Shown here: in pieces, positions 34,534-43,199 of the stretch | Numbering within the stretch: position 1 is the first letter of the stretch | How the letters are laid out: every line of letters starts with the position of its first letter | Source of the DNA: Scandinavium sp036409475 | GTDB taxonomy: Bacteria; Pseudomonadota; Gammaproteobacteria; Enterobacterales; Enterobacteriaceae | NCBI RefSeq assembly: GCF_036409475.1 | Contig: NZ_JAYRCK010000012.1 | Span: forward strand, 62,001-126,000 | Length of the DNA: 64,000 bases | Direction of reading: 5' to 3' | Program-made: the position numbers and the translations under genes | The notes under the pieces: generated by a model | What the model saw: only the letters and a program-made list of their open reading frames with translations | Told to the model about the DNA's origin: nothing | Databases searched by the model: none

Positions 34534-35424
34534 ATGCCTTATTCAAAGTATCCTGGAGGCTCATCCTGGGCCGATTCAATGGGAAGTATTCTGCGCGGGG
34601 AGCAGCCCATCAACCAGCTGGTGCCCAACCACCCCTATATTGACAGCCTTCCACATCTGGAGGAGTTGTTAGCCAAAAATACGCAACATATTATGTTGTT
34701 TACCCTGGCGGAAGCCCGAGGTGTCCTGAGCGATCTCACTGGCAAAGCGGATGATTTTTTCTCCTATACCCTTGGCGGTGGGAACATCAAAGACATCCTG
34801 GATGGCATGAATACCGTCAGGAACTTTTCGACATATCTTGATGAAGCCAATCAACTGGCGTTTAACCTTAAAGGCCTGGGCATCAGGGCAAAAGCCTGCA
34901 AATACGGTACTGAGACCTATATCAAAATCACCGGCTATGCGAGTACGCGTCGCATACTTAACGGAACCCGATACAGAGCCAACAGTTTGCAATTGCTGGA
35001 ACTCGGCATCGGTTGGCGAGGTGCAATTTATAACTTTGCCAGGGCAGTAAGGTTCTGTGTTTATTTTTCACTGGCCTTTCGAGCTATTGAATTGATATTT
35101 AAGAAGGAATATACCTTAGTAGATTTTTTTGGCGACGTAATTATGGATACGGCGAAAACATTGGTTTCTACCGTCATAGCCACAATCGCAGGCATTGGGT
35201 TAGCATTAGTTAGCAGCCCGCTTATTCTTACAGCAGGATTAATAATCTTTCTCGGTATATATGTAAATTACAAACTAAATAAACTTGACAAAGAAAATGG
35301 ATGGTCTCAAGCATTCAAAAAAATGATTAGAGAAGCGCTTATCGATGAAATAAAAATGCAAGAATGGAATAAGCAACACATGTCTCCTGATGCATTAGTA
35401 TATTTTAATAAAAACTATTATTGA
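34534..35424 (+). CDS. Putative Hcp-dependent membrane-active T6SS effector
   Basis: 296 residues. The N-terminal ~165 (MPYSKYPGGSSWADSMGS...) are soluble and encoded at normal GC. The C-terminal part has a hydrophobic helical hairpin (about 207-246, TVIATIAGIGLALVSS then ILTAGLIIFLGIYV) followed by a charged amphipathic tail, and is AT-rich. From memory the last ~100 residues resemble E. coli YafU (GD...MD.AK..., MTP/MSPDALVY). The shape of a soluble carrier plus membrane hairpin, next to hcp and membrane immunity-like genes, suggests a pore-forming or membrane-depolarising toxin. Not a functionally assigned family. Confidence 0.65.
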   Translation: MPYSKYPGGSSWADSMGSILRGEQPINQLVPNHPYIDSLPHLEELLAKNTQHIMLFTLAEARGVLSDLTGKADDFFSYTLGGGNIKDILDGMNTVRNFSTYLDEANQLAFNLKGLGIRAKACKYGTETYIKITGYASTRRILNGTRYRANSLQLLELGIGWRGAIYNFARAVRFCVYFSLAFRAIELIFKKEYTLVDFFGDVIMDTAKTLVSTVIATIAGIGLALVSSPLILTAGLIIFLGIYVNYKLNKLDKENGWSQAFKKMIREALIDEIKMQEWNKQHMSPDALVYFNKNYY

Positions 35425-35425
35425 A

Positions 35426-35884
35426 ATGGAAACTCCTATGTTAATCACCGCGTTAAAAAACATTGCAATAATTATATGGGCAATCGGTGCAATTACTATA
35501 TCATACATGGCATTATCTTTTTCCATAGATATTCCTTATCACGACCTGATGTTTATTTTCACCAAAAATGAGTATTTTTGGTTTGATGGAAGGCATATCG
35601 CTTACTTATCCGCAGCACCATTTTTAATATTCATCATTTTCATTTTATTCATTATAATATTTAGCAAAGATCATCAGTTCCCGAAGTCTCTGAGCCGATT
35701 CAGTGGGATTATAACAATTATCACCCTGATATCCCTCATACTACTGAACATCCTATCTTTATTTTTGTATTTCTACATCATTTTTTTCTCATCCTACAAA
35801 CATTGTAAGGAGACAACTCTTGAACATTATTTCGCCACGGAATTAGAAGTTTGCCATAGAATTAACAGTCATGATTCTTATTAG
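35426..35884 (+). CDS. Putative membrane immunity protein, copy 1
   Basis: 152 residues, AT-rich, with hydrophobic segments at about 8-31, 58-80 and 92-120. Shared with the next two genes: IPYHDLMF, YFWFDGRHIA, PKS after the second segment, ILSLFLYFYI and a C-terminal C-x-E...C pair. It begins one base after the effector stop; a second ATG four codons in (MLITALK) is an alternative start. The topology and tight linkage fit an inner-membrane immunity protein against a pore-former. Confidence 0.6.
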   Translation: METPMLITALKNIAIIIWAIGAITISYMALSFSIDIPYHDLMFIFTKNEYFWFDGRHIAYLSAAPFLIFIIFILFIIIFSKDHQFPKSLSRFSGIITIITLISLILLNILSLFLYFYIIFFSSYKHCKETTLEHYFATELEVCHRINSHDSY

Positions 35885-35959
35885 CACATAAACATACCGA
35901 ATAAAGTTATCTTTTCAGAATAAAATTCTGCTGCACATTTCATTATAAACGCAGGTATC

Positions 35960-36451
35960 ATGACAAATAAATTAAATGGTATAATTGATAGCAATATGAA
36001 AGGCTATTGTACTAATTTATTAAAACAGCCAGGTCTGCGTATTGTGATCGTTGCGACCAGGGTAATAATTGCTGGACTCATCATGTTTGCGGTGAACTTG
36101 CCTTTTCGCGATATGATTTTCATCACTCAAAGTCAGGATTGCTTTTGGTTCAATGGAAAGCGTATCGCATGTTTGGCTGGAGCACCATTGTTAGCGTACT
36201 GTATTTTCATGGGAGTTCTGTCAATCTTCTCTGAAACACATCACCCGCCTAAAAAACTGGATGCTTTTGACGATATTGTCGCTATTACCTCTGTAACTCT
36301 GGTTGTGCTACTTAGCATGATTGCTACATTTCTTCACTTCTATATCCTTTTGTTTTCCCCATTCAAACCTTGTGAGAAAACAGAGTTAAATGACTACTAT
36401 GTCATTGATTACAGTACCTGTGCCAGATTTGAGTCTCATGTTTTCTATTAG
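35960..36451 (+). CDS. Putative membrane immunity protein, copy 2
   Basis: 163-residue paralogue of copy 1 and copy 3 with three to four hydrophobic segments. Conserved signature LPFRDMIF...CFWFNGKRIA...PPKKLD...FLHFYILLFSPFKPCEKTELNDYYVIDYSTC. It is less AT-rich than its neighbours. GCAGGTATC precedes the ATG. The last two cysteines probably lie outside the membrane and could form a disulfide. Confidence 0.6.
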   Translation: MTNKLNGIIDSNMKGYCTNLLKQPGLRIVIVATRVIIAGLIMFAVNLPFRDMIFITQSQDCFWFNGKRIACLAGAPLLAYCIFMGVLSIFSETHHPPKKLDAFDDIVAITSVTLVVLLSMIATFLHFYILLFSPFKPCEKTELNDYYVIDYSTCARFESHVFY

Positions 36452-36528
36452 CATCATTTTTGAATAAGAAACAACGATTTTCAAAAAAACCACAGGCTAT
36501 TTAAAACAACACATTCATCCTAAAGAAT

Positions 36529-37035
36529 TTGAATTTGTTCCCATTTAAAACCTACACAATTGAGATAATAAATAAAAAAACAAACCCAACATTTTTTGAT
36601 AAAATCAAAATACGCGCAGCCTGCGTATTTACCATCGTAACAGTAAGTGCTTTTACATTTTTTATCCTTGATCTTCCTTATCAAGATTTAATGCGTTTTT
36701 TTAGCGGTAGCAATTATTTTTGGTTCAACGGAAAAGTCATTGCGTTAGCGTGCACTTCACCAATGTTTATCTATATTATTTTATACTCATTTCTCGCATT
36801 ATTCTCTTCCAGTGCTGAACCTCCTAAAAGGTACCAAAAATACGCAACAATAACGGCCATCTTGTTTTTATCTATTTTTGCATTGCTAAACATTCTATCT
36901 CTTGTTTTTTATTTATATCTTACTCTATTTACACCATATAAAACCTGCGAGGATCCCAGATTAAAAGAATACTACGTAACCGATTATGCTATTTGCCTAA
37001 CAATTAAAGACCCTCGGTTTTTATTAAAAATATAA
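36529..37035 (+). CDS. Putative membrane immunity protein, copy 3 (non-ATG start)
   Basis: 168-residue paralogue (LPYQDLMRF, YFWFNGKVIAL, PPKRYQKYA, LLNILSLVFYLYLTLF, PYKTCED, YYVTDYAIC). The only in-frame starts before the first membrane segment are TTG codons at 36529 and 36535, without a clear ribosome site. Either it is translated weakly from TTG or it has lost its start. Very AT-rich. Followed by 135 bp of AT-rich DNA before the asc control region. Confidence 0.5.
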   Translation: MNLFPFKTYTIEIINKKTNPTFFDKIKIRAACVFTIVTVSAFTFFILDLPYQDLMRFFSGSNYFWFNGKVIALACTSPMFIYIILYSFLALFSSSAEPPKRYQKYATITAILFLSIFALLNILSLVFYLYLTLFTPYKTCEDPRLKEYYVTDYAICLTIKDPRFLLKI

Positions 37036-37204
37036 AGACAGCAATACTCTTTTCTACCGTGTTCTCACTTCATTGAACAGGAATCATGATGGCGTTTCCT
37101 TACTTCTGCCGTTCGAACGGTTTAAAAATCCGATATAAATCACAAAATTGAGAATAGTTAAATTTTCATCTTGTTTCACCACGCCGATCTCTTCATGATT
37201 TTGT

Positions 37205-37217
37205 GGAACCGGTTTCC
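37205..37217. promoter_or_regulatory. AscG-type operator before ascF
   Basis: GGAACCGGTTTCC contains the palindromic AACCGGTT core of LacI-family operators and resembles the E. coli AscG site. It lies 38 bp before the ascF start. Confidence 0.65.
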
Positions 37218-37254
37218 TACACAAAGATTAACCACACCAAGATGGATTAACCCG

Positions 37255-38706
37255 ATGTCAAAAAACTATGCCGCGCTGGCTCAGGATGTTCTGTCCGCGC
37301 TTGGGGGGGCCGACAATATCGCCGCCGCCACTCACTGCATGACGCGTCTGCGCTTTGTGCTGAATGACCCAACGCTTGCGGATGTTGCCACGCTGAAAGC
37401 CCTTAGCGGCGTGCTCGGCGTGGTGCGCAGTGATAACCAGTGCCAGGTGATTATCGGCAACACCGTTTCACAGGCGTACAAAGAAGTGATGGCGCTGCTA
37501 CCGGGTAACCTTCAGCCCGCCGTGGAACAAAATCCGCAAAAATGGACGCTGCGTCGCGTGGGTGCGGGCATTCTTGATGCGCTGATCGGCACCATGTCTC
37601 CGCTGATCCCGGCGATCATCGGTGGTTCAATGGTGAAGCTGTTGGCGATGGTGCTGGAGATGTCTGGTGTGCTCGCCAAAGGCACGCCAACGCTGACTAT
37701 TCTGACCGTCATCGGCGATGGCGCATTTTTCTTCCTGCCCCTGATGGTGGCTGCTTCCGCTGCGGTGAAATTCAAAACCAACATGTCGCTCGCCATTGCG
37801 ATTGCTGGCGTTCTGGTGCACCCAAGCTTTATCGAACTAATGGCAAAAGCCGCGCAAGGGGAACACGTTGAGTTCGCCTTTATTCCGGTCACGGCGGTGA
37901 AATACACCTACACCGTTATCCCGGCGCTGGTCATGACCTGGTGCCTGTCGTTTATTGAACGCTGGGTCGACAAAATCACACCTGCGGTCACGAAAAACTT
38001 CCTCAAGCCGATGCTGATTGTGCTGATTGCCGCGCCGCTGGCTATTCTGTTGATTGGCCCGATTGGCATCTGGATTGGTACCGCCATTTCCGCGCTGGTG
38101 TACACCGTTCATGACTACCTCGGCTGGCTTTCCGTCGCCATCATGGGCGCACTGTGGCCGCTGCTGGTGATGACCGGGATGCACCGCGTCTTTACGCCGA
38201 CCATCATTCAGACCATTGCCACCACTGGCAAAGAAGGCATGGTGATGCCGTCAGAAATTGGCGCCAACCTGTCGCTCGGCGGCTCGTCACTTGCCGTCGC
38301 GTGGAAAACGAAAAACCCGGAACTGCGTCAGACCGCGCTCGCCGCAGCCGCTTCTGCCATTCTGGCGGGCATTTCCGAACCGGCACTTTACGGCGTGGCC
38401 ATTCGCCTGAAGCGCCCACTGATCGCCAGCTTAATCAGCGGCTTTGTTTGCGGGGCCGTCGCCGGTATTGCCGGGTTGGCGAGCCATTCGATGGCCGCAC
38501 CAGGGCTGTTCACCAGCGTGCAGTTCTTTGACCCCGCCAATCCGATGACCATCGTGTGGGTGTTTGGGGTGATGGCGCTGGCTGTGGTGCTCTCCTTTGT
38601 CCTGACGCTGCTGTTAGGGTTTGAAGACATTCCGGTCGAAGAGGCGGAAAAAGCACGCCAGGCACAAGGCGTTCCTGCTACCGCACAACCGTTAGAAGCG
38701 AGGTAA
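37255..38706 (+). CDS. ascF: Beta-glucoside (cellobiose/salicin/arbutin) PTS EIIBC
   Basis: 483-residue inner-membrane PTS transporter. N-terminal EIIB domain with the phosphorylated cysteine in ATHCMTRLRF (C28), then about ten hydrophobic segments of the EIIC domain (PLIPAIIGGSMVKLL, GMHRVFTPTI, AGISEPALYG). Start MSKNYAALAQ (ATG 37255) as in E. coli; the upstream open frame includes the operator. Delivers phosphorylated aryl- or cello-glucosides to AscB. Confidence 0.95.
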   Translation: MSKNYAALAQDVLSALGGADNIAAATHCMTRLRFVLNDPTLADVATLKALSGVLGVVRSDNQCQVIIGNTVSQAYKEVMALLPGNLQPAVEQNPQKWTLRRVGAGILDALIGTMSPLIPAIIGGSMVKLLAMVLEMSGVLAKGTPTLTILTVIGDGAFFFLPLMVAASAAVKFKTNMSLAIAIAGVLVHPSFIELMAKAAQGEHVEFAFIPVTAVKYTYTVIPALVMTWCLSFIERWVDKITPAVTKNFLKPMLIVLIAAPLAILLIGPIGIWIGTAISALVYTVHDYLGWLSVAIMGALWPLLVMTGMHRVFTPTIIQTIATTGKEGMVMPSEIGANLSLGGSSLAVAWKTKNPELRQTALAAAASAILAGISEPALYGVAIRLKRPLIASLISGFVCGAVAGIAGLASHSMAAPGLFTSVQFFDPANPMTIVWVFGVMALAVVLSFVLTLLLGFEDIPVEEAEKARQAQGVPATAQPLEAR

Positions 38707-38709
38707 AAG

Positions 38710-40128
38710 ATGTTTCCTAAAGGATTTTTATGGGGCGGCGCGCTGGCTGCGAACCAGTCAGAGGGCGCTTATCTGGAAGGCGGAAAGGGGTTAACCACCG
38801 TCGATATGATCCCACACGGCGCAAACCGTATGCCGGTCAAACTGGGGCTGGAAAAACGCTTTAGCCTGCGCGAGGACGAATACTATCCAGGCCATCAGGC
38901 CATCGATTTTTACCATCGCTATAAAGAAGATATCGCCCTGATGGCGGAGATGGGCTTCACCGTTTTCCGCACGTCCATCGCCTGGGCTCGCCTGTATCCT
39001 AACGGCGATGAACTGACGCCAAACGAAGAAGGCATCGCGTTTTACCGAGACCTCTTCCTGGAGTGCAAAAAGTACAATATCGAACCGCTGGTTACGTTGT
39101 GCCACTTCGACGTGCCGATGCATCTGGTGGTGGAATACGGCTCCTGGCGCAACCGCAAAATGGTGGATTTCTTTGCCCGTTATGCGCGTACTTGTTTTGA
39201 AGCCTTCGATGGGCTGGTGAAGTACTGGCTCACCTTTAATGAAATCAACATCATGCTGCACAGCCCCTTCTCCGGGGCCGGGCTGGTGTTTGAAGAAGGT
39301 GAAAATCAGGAGCAGGTAAAATATCAGGCCGCACATCACGAGCTGATTGCCAGCGCCCTGGCGACCAAAATCGCCCATGAGGTGAACCCGCAAAACCAGG
39401 TCGGCTGCATGCTGGCGGGTGGCAACTTCTACCCTTACTCCTGCAAACCGGAAGATGTCTGGATGGCGCTGGAGAAAGACCGCGAGAACCTGTTCTTTAT
39501 CGACGTGCAGGCGCGTGGCGCTTACCCGGCCTATTCTGCGCGCGTGTTCCGCGAAAAAGGCGTCGTGATTGAGAAAGCGCCAGGCGACGATGACATCCTG
39601 AAAAACACCGTCGATTTCGTTTCGTTCAGTTATTACGCCTCACGCTGCGCTTCGGCGGATATGAACGCCAATAACACCAACGCCGCCAACATCGTGAAGT
39701 CGCTGAAAAACCCGCACATCAAAGCCAGTGAATGGGGCTGGGGCATCGACCCGCTCGGCCTGCGCATCACCATGAACATGATGTACGACCGCTACCAGAA
39801 ACCGCTGTTCCTGGTGGAAAACGGCCTGGGTGCGAAAGACGTGGTGGAAGCCAACGGCGAAATCAACGACGACTACCGTATCAGCTACCTGCGCGAACAT
39901 ATCCAGGCGATGGGTGAAGCCATTGACGATGGCATTCCGGTTATCGGTTACACCACCTGGGGCTGCATTGATTTGGTCGCCGCATCAACCGGGGAAATGA
40001 GCAAGCGCTACGGCTTTGTGTACGTTGACCGTGATGACGCAGGCAACGGCACGCTGGCCCGCACCCGCAAGAAATCTTTCTGGTGGTATAAGAAAGTGAT
40101 TGCGAGTAACGGGACGGATCTGAGCTGA
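38710..40128 (+). CDS. ascB: 6-phospho-beta-glucosidase
   Basis: 472-residue GH1 enzyme that hydrolyses the phospho-glucosides imported by AscF. N-terminal FLWGGALAANQSEGAY, acid/base glutamate in LTFNEINIM (about residue 180) and nucleophile glutamate in FLVENGLGA (about 364). It begins 3 bp after ascF, the second gene of ascFB. Confidence 0.96.
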   Translation: MFPKGFLWGGALAANQSEGAYLEGGKGLTTVDMIPHGANRMPVKLGLEKRFSLREDEYYPGHQAIDFYHRYKEDIALMAEMGFTVFRTSIAWARLYPNGDELTPNEEGIAFYRDLFLECKKYNIEPLVTLCHFDVPMHLVVEYGSWRNRKMVDFFARYARTCFEAFDGLVKYWLTFNEINIMLHSPFSGAGLVFEEGENQEQVKYQAAHHELIASALATKIAHEVNPQNQVGCMLAGGNFYPYSCKPEDVWMALEKDRENLFFIDVQARGAYPAYSARVFREKGVVIEKAPGDDDILKNTVDFVSFSYYASRCASADMNANNTNAANIVKSLKNPHIKASEWGWGIDPLGLRITMNMMYDRYQKPLFLVENGLGAKDVVEANGEINDDYRISYLREHIQAMGEAIDDGIPVIGYTTWGCIDLVAASTGEMSKRYGFVYVDRDDAGNGTLARTRKKSFWWYKKVIASNGTDLS

Positions 40129-40133
40129 TTTTT

Positions 40134-40222
40134 TGCCGGGCGGCGCTGATTGCCCGGTGGCGCTGGCGCTTACCGGGCCTACGGTCGTGTAGGCCGGCGC
40201 AAGCGCAGCGCCGCCCGGCAAT
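40134..40222. repeat. BIME between ascB and hycI
   Basis: Three REP-like palindromes in a row: GCCGGGCGGCGC, CCCGGTGGCG...CCGGGCCTAC and GTAGGCCGGCGCAAGCGCAG...CCGGCAA. They separate two convergent genes and may serve as the terminator. Confidence 0.85.
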
Positions 40223-40224
40223 TT

Positions 40225-40680
40225 TCACAGTCGCTCAAACCCACCCTCACCTGCCCAATTTTCCAGCCGCTGATACACCACCTCAACCGCCGCTTTCACT
40301 TTCTCCGTCATCGGATAATAGAAACCGACAATATCCGGCTGAATGCCGACAAAAATGACCTCGCCGATATCTTCTTCAAGCTGCTCAATCAGGTAGTTAA
40401 GCGGCATATTGTGCGTGGTCATCAGGAACATTTCGGCAATGTCGTCCGGGTCCACAATGCGGATATCACCCGGTTCGAGCCCCATATCGGTTGCATCAAT
40501 AATCAACAATCGTTCTGGCTTGAGTTCGCGAATTGCGGCCACTTCTCTTTCTGGCGCGCTGCCACCGTCAAACACTTGCCAGTCGCCTTTCGGCTGCGCG
40601 GCACACATTTCAGCCAGTAACGGGCCGGCACCGTCGTCACCCATCATGCTATTGCCGACACAAAGTAAAACGTTGGTCAC
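40225..40680 (-). CDS. hycI: Hydrogenase maturation endopeptidase HycI
   Basis: 151-residue nickel-dependent peptidase that removes the C-terminal extension of the large hydrogenase subunit (HycE/HyfG) after metal insertion. LCVGNSMMGDDGAGP carries the metal-binding Asp16 of the family, and THNMPL the conserved histidine. Here it is separated from the hydrogenase operon by hyfR on the other strand, so it needs its own promoter in the 126-bp gap at 40681-40806. Confidence 0.93.
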   Translation of the reverse strand: MTNVLLCVGNSMMGDDGAGPLLAEMCAAQPKGDWQVFDGGSAPEREVAAIRELKPERLLIIDATDMGLEPGDIRIVDPDDIAEMFLMTTHNMPLNYLIEQLEEDIGEVIFVGIQPDIVGFYYPMTEKVKAAVEVVYQRLENWAGEGGFERL

Positions 40681-40845
40681 CCTTTTCTCCCCCTAAAATG
40701 GCCTGAATGCGCAAATTACCCATCGATATCAACGAATGATCCTTAAGGGGTATCTTATATTGCACGCAGCCCGCAAATACTGATCTCAAATAGGGTTGCT
40801 GAACCCTTGCGACAATCAGCAATTCCTCTCAACCAGGCTAATGTG

Positions 40846-42543
40846 ATGAATGATGTAAAGAAGTTAGGTGGCAAGAAAATAAGAACCATTCCCATTACAA
40901 GCAGTGAATGGAATAATCATTTGATCGCCATGATTAATTCCGGCATCGATCCGGAACTGCTGGAATTCTTTCATCAATTAAAAGATGAGCGTGACGAATA
41001 TCGCATTCTGGTGGACATCACTAACTCGGTGCTGGCCCATCTCGACCGCGAAGGTCTGGTCAGCGCGATATCCCAGGACATCCATCGCTTTTTTGCCATT
41101 CCTTCTGTGGCAATTGCCTTCTTTGACGGCGAACAGGCCAGCACATTCCCGGTGACGGCCTGTGGCTGGTATGACGATAACCAACATTATTGCCAGCAAA
41201 AAACCTACCCGTTTACGGCTGGCAAAATCAAAAGCGTGCTGGAAAATGGCCAGCCTCAGGCGGTCGCGTTAACTGAGAATGTGAACGATCCGTTATTAAA
41301 GGATTTGTTTTCCGTCGGAATGCGGGCTGTTTTGCTGCTGCCACTGACCTTTAATGCCCACTCGCCAGGCATATTCATTCTTGCGCATACCGATGCCGGC
41401 GCTTTTACGCCCGCGGTGTGCTCACTGCTGGGCCAAATAGCCTCACGCATCAGTATTGCCGTGGATAACGCCAATGCGTGGAATGAAATCACTCGCCTGA
41501 AAGATTCGTTAAAACAAGAAAATATCTGGCTGAATGAGCAACTGCAAAATGCGGAAAGCCTGAACGACATTATCTATCAGAGCGCAGCGATGAAAAATTT
41601 ACTTCGCCAGGTGGAAATGGTCGCCATGAGCGACAGTACCGTGCTGCTGCTCGGCGAAACGGGCACCGGTAAGGAGCTTATCGCGCGAGCCATTCACAAA
41701 CTCAGCCAGCGTTCAGCCAAACCGTTAATGAAGATGAACTGCGCCGCCATCCCGGCCAGCCTGCTGGAAAGCGATCTGTTTGGTCATGAAAAAGGCGCGT
41801 TTACCGGGGCCACCAGCACGCACATCGGGCGTTTTGAAATGGCCGATAACGGTTCGCTGTTTCTGGATGAAATTGGCGATATGCCGCTGGAGCTCCAGCC
41901 GAAATTGTTGCGCGTGCTGCAAGAACGGGAAGTCGAGCGCCTTGGCGGCAACCAGGTGATTCCAGTCAACGTCAGGATGATCGCCGCCACCAACCGCGAT
42001 CTGCATCAGATGGTGCAGGATCGTGAATTTCGCAGCGATCTCTTCTATCGCCTGAACGTCTTCCCGATTGTGATCCCGCCGCTGCGTGAACGCCCGGAAG
42101 ACATTCCGCTGCTGGCAACCTGGTTCACCCAAAAGCTCGCCGCGCGAATGAACAAAACCATCGACACGATTCCCGCCGCAGCGTTAAAAGCGCTGTGCAA
42201 CTATCCGTGGCCGGGCAATGTTCGTGAGCTGCAAAACGTGATTGAGCGTGCGGTGATCCTGACCCAGGGCAATACGTTAAATCTTCAGCTAAGCGATCTG
42301 AAAATCCCCGCCGCGCCAGCCAGCACGCCCCGCGCTCAGCCTGCACCGCTCAAGCTGCCGCCGATGTTTAGCCCGCAGGTGCCGGAAAATGACGAGAGTG
42401 AAAAAGAAAAGATTTTACAGGCGCTACGTGAAACCAACGGCATCGTAGCTGGGCCGAAAGGGGCGGCGAAGAAGCTGGGATTGAAAAGAACGACGCTGCT
42501 GTCGAGAATGCAGCGTCTGGGGATCAGCACGCGGGATTTGTAA
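40846..42543 (+). CDS. hyfR: Sigma54-dependent activator HyfR (short form)
   Basis: 565 residues from the ATG at 40846 (MNDVKKLGG; a TTG 39 bp upstream is an alternative). One GAF-like sensory domain (about 45-210), AAA+ domain with Walker A GETGTGKE (~270), the sigma54 contact loop GAFTGA (~317) and a C-terminal Fis-type helix-turn-helix (GAAKKLGLKRTTLLSRM). E. coli HyfR is about 670 and FhlA 692 residues, so roughly 100 N-terminal residues are missing. Convergent with hyfA-J, unlike E. coli. Confidence 0.87.
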   Translation: MNDVKKLGGKKIRTIPITSSEWNNHLIAMINSGIDPELLEFFHQLKDERDEYRILVDITNSVLAHLDREGLVSAISQDIHRFFAIPSVAIAFFDGEQASTFPVTACGWYDDNQHYCQQKTYPFTAGKIKSVLENGQPQAVALTENVNDPLLKDLFSVGMRAVLLLPLTFNAHSPGIFILAHTDAGAFTPAVCSLLGQIASRISIAVDNANAWNEITRLKDSLKQENIWLNEQLQNAESLNDIIYQSAAMKNLLRQVEMVAMSDSTVLLLGETGTGKELIARAIHKLSQRSAKPLMKMNCAAIPASLLESDLFGHEKGAFTGATSTHIGRFEMADNGSLFLDEIGDMPLELQPKLLRVLQEREVERLGGNQVIPVNVRMIAATNRDLHQMVQDREFRSDLFYRLNVFPIVIPPLRERPEDIPLLATWFTQKLAARMNKTIDTIPAAALKALCNYPWPGNVRELQNVIERAVILTQGNTLNLQLSDLKIPAAPASTPRAQPAPLKLPPMFSPQVPENDESEKEKILQALRETNGIVAGPKGAAKKLGLKRTTLLSRMQRLGISTRDL

Positions 42544-42645
42544 CCGCCCCCCGGCGGCGCTTCGCCTGCGCGGGCCTACAAATTCATCATCACATTTTGA
42601 TTTTGTAGGCCTGATAAGCAAAGCGCCATCAGGCGCTGAGACTGA
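42542..42645. repeat. REP/BIME downstream of hyfR
   Basis: CCCCGGCGGCGCTTCGCC...CGGGCCTAC and GTAGGCCTGATAAGC...GCGCCATCAGGCG are an inverted pair of REP-like units between the convergent hyfR and hyfJ. Confidence 0.8.
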
Positions 42646-42689
42646 TGACAAACCTCTAACGAATGAAGTTTTGTCATGGGTGGCAGAAC

Positions 42690-42767
42690 AAAAAATAAGG
42701 AAAATCAATTCATTGATTTTCGGCTGCTCACCACAAAGAAGGAAAAACCACGCTTTTTCCTTCTTTG
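42690..42767 (-). repeat. Dispersed double-hairpin repeat, copy 2
   Basis: Reverse complement of the 17939-18016 repeat with four differences. Hairpin B (42700-42721) and hairpin A (42734-42767) both keep perfect arms. It lies 19 bp past the hyfJ stop, i.e. downstream of the hyf operon as copy 1 is downstream of recA; the T-run falls at the distal end on the minus strand. Confidence 0.85.
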
Positions 42768-42785
42768 TCAGCAATCTGAGCGTCA

Positions 42786-43199
42786 TCAGGCAATCTGCCT
42801 TTTCACTATCAGATAGATAGCCGGTTCGCGCTCGATTTCCGCCAGCAGCTCAATCAGCCGCAGACTCCAGCCTTTGTAGGGTTCATCCCCTGTTTTACTG
42901 AGTGCCGAAACTGCATTTGCCAGCAGCGACGTATGGGTGGAATCGATGGTGATTTCACCAAAAGTCAGCAGGCCACGCAGCTTACGCCGCCCTTCGCCTT
43001 CAGGCAGGCATTTCAGCCATTCGGTATACCCGTCCAGCGGGCATTCCAGTTCCGTTTTCAGGCAGTCGATCATCCCGACGTGATGACCAATCGCCAGCGA
43101 GTAATACATCACCTGCTGACTTTCGGCGGGCATATCGTCGTCGCTGTCGACGAACTTCTGTCGCAGCGACCAGAACGTCACTTTTCCTTTGTCGCTCAC
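42786..43199 (-). CDS. hyfJ: Hydrogenase-4 assembly protein HyfJ (HycH family)
   Basis: 137-residue cytosolic protein of the HycH/HyfJ family, needed for large-subunit conversion in the formate hydrogenlyase. The family block QQVMYYSLAIGHHVGMIDC is clear. The start overlaps the hyfI stop by 4 bp. Last gene of the hyf operon. Confidence 0.9.
   Translation of the reverse strand: MSDKGKVTFWSLRQKFVDSDDDMPAESQQVMYYSLAIGHHVGMIDCLKTELECPLDGYTEWLKCLPEGEGRRKLRGLLTFGEITIDSTHTSLLANAVSALSKTGDEPYKGWSLRLIELLAEIEREPAIYLIVKRQIA

Noticed and set aside
40698..40713. Sigma54 promoter for hyfR (TGGCCTGAATGCGCAA)
   Set aside because: The -24 half fits but the -12 half lacks TTGC; too weak to call beside the three strong examples.
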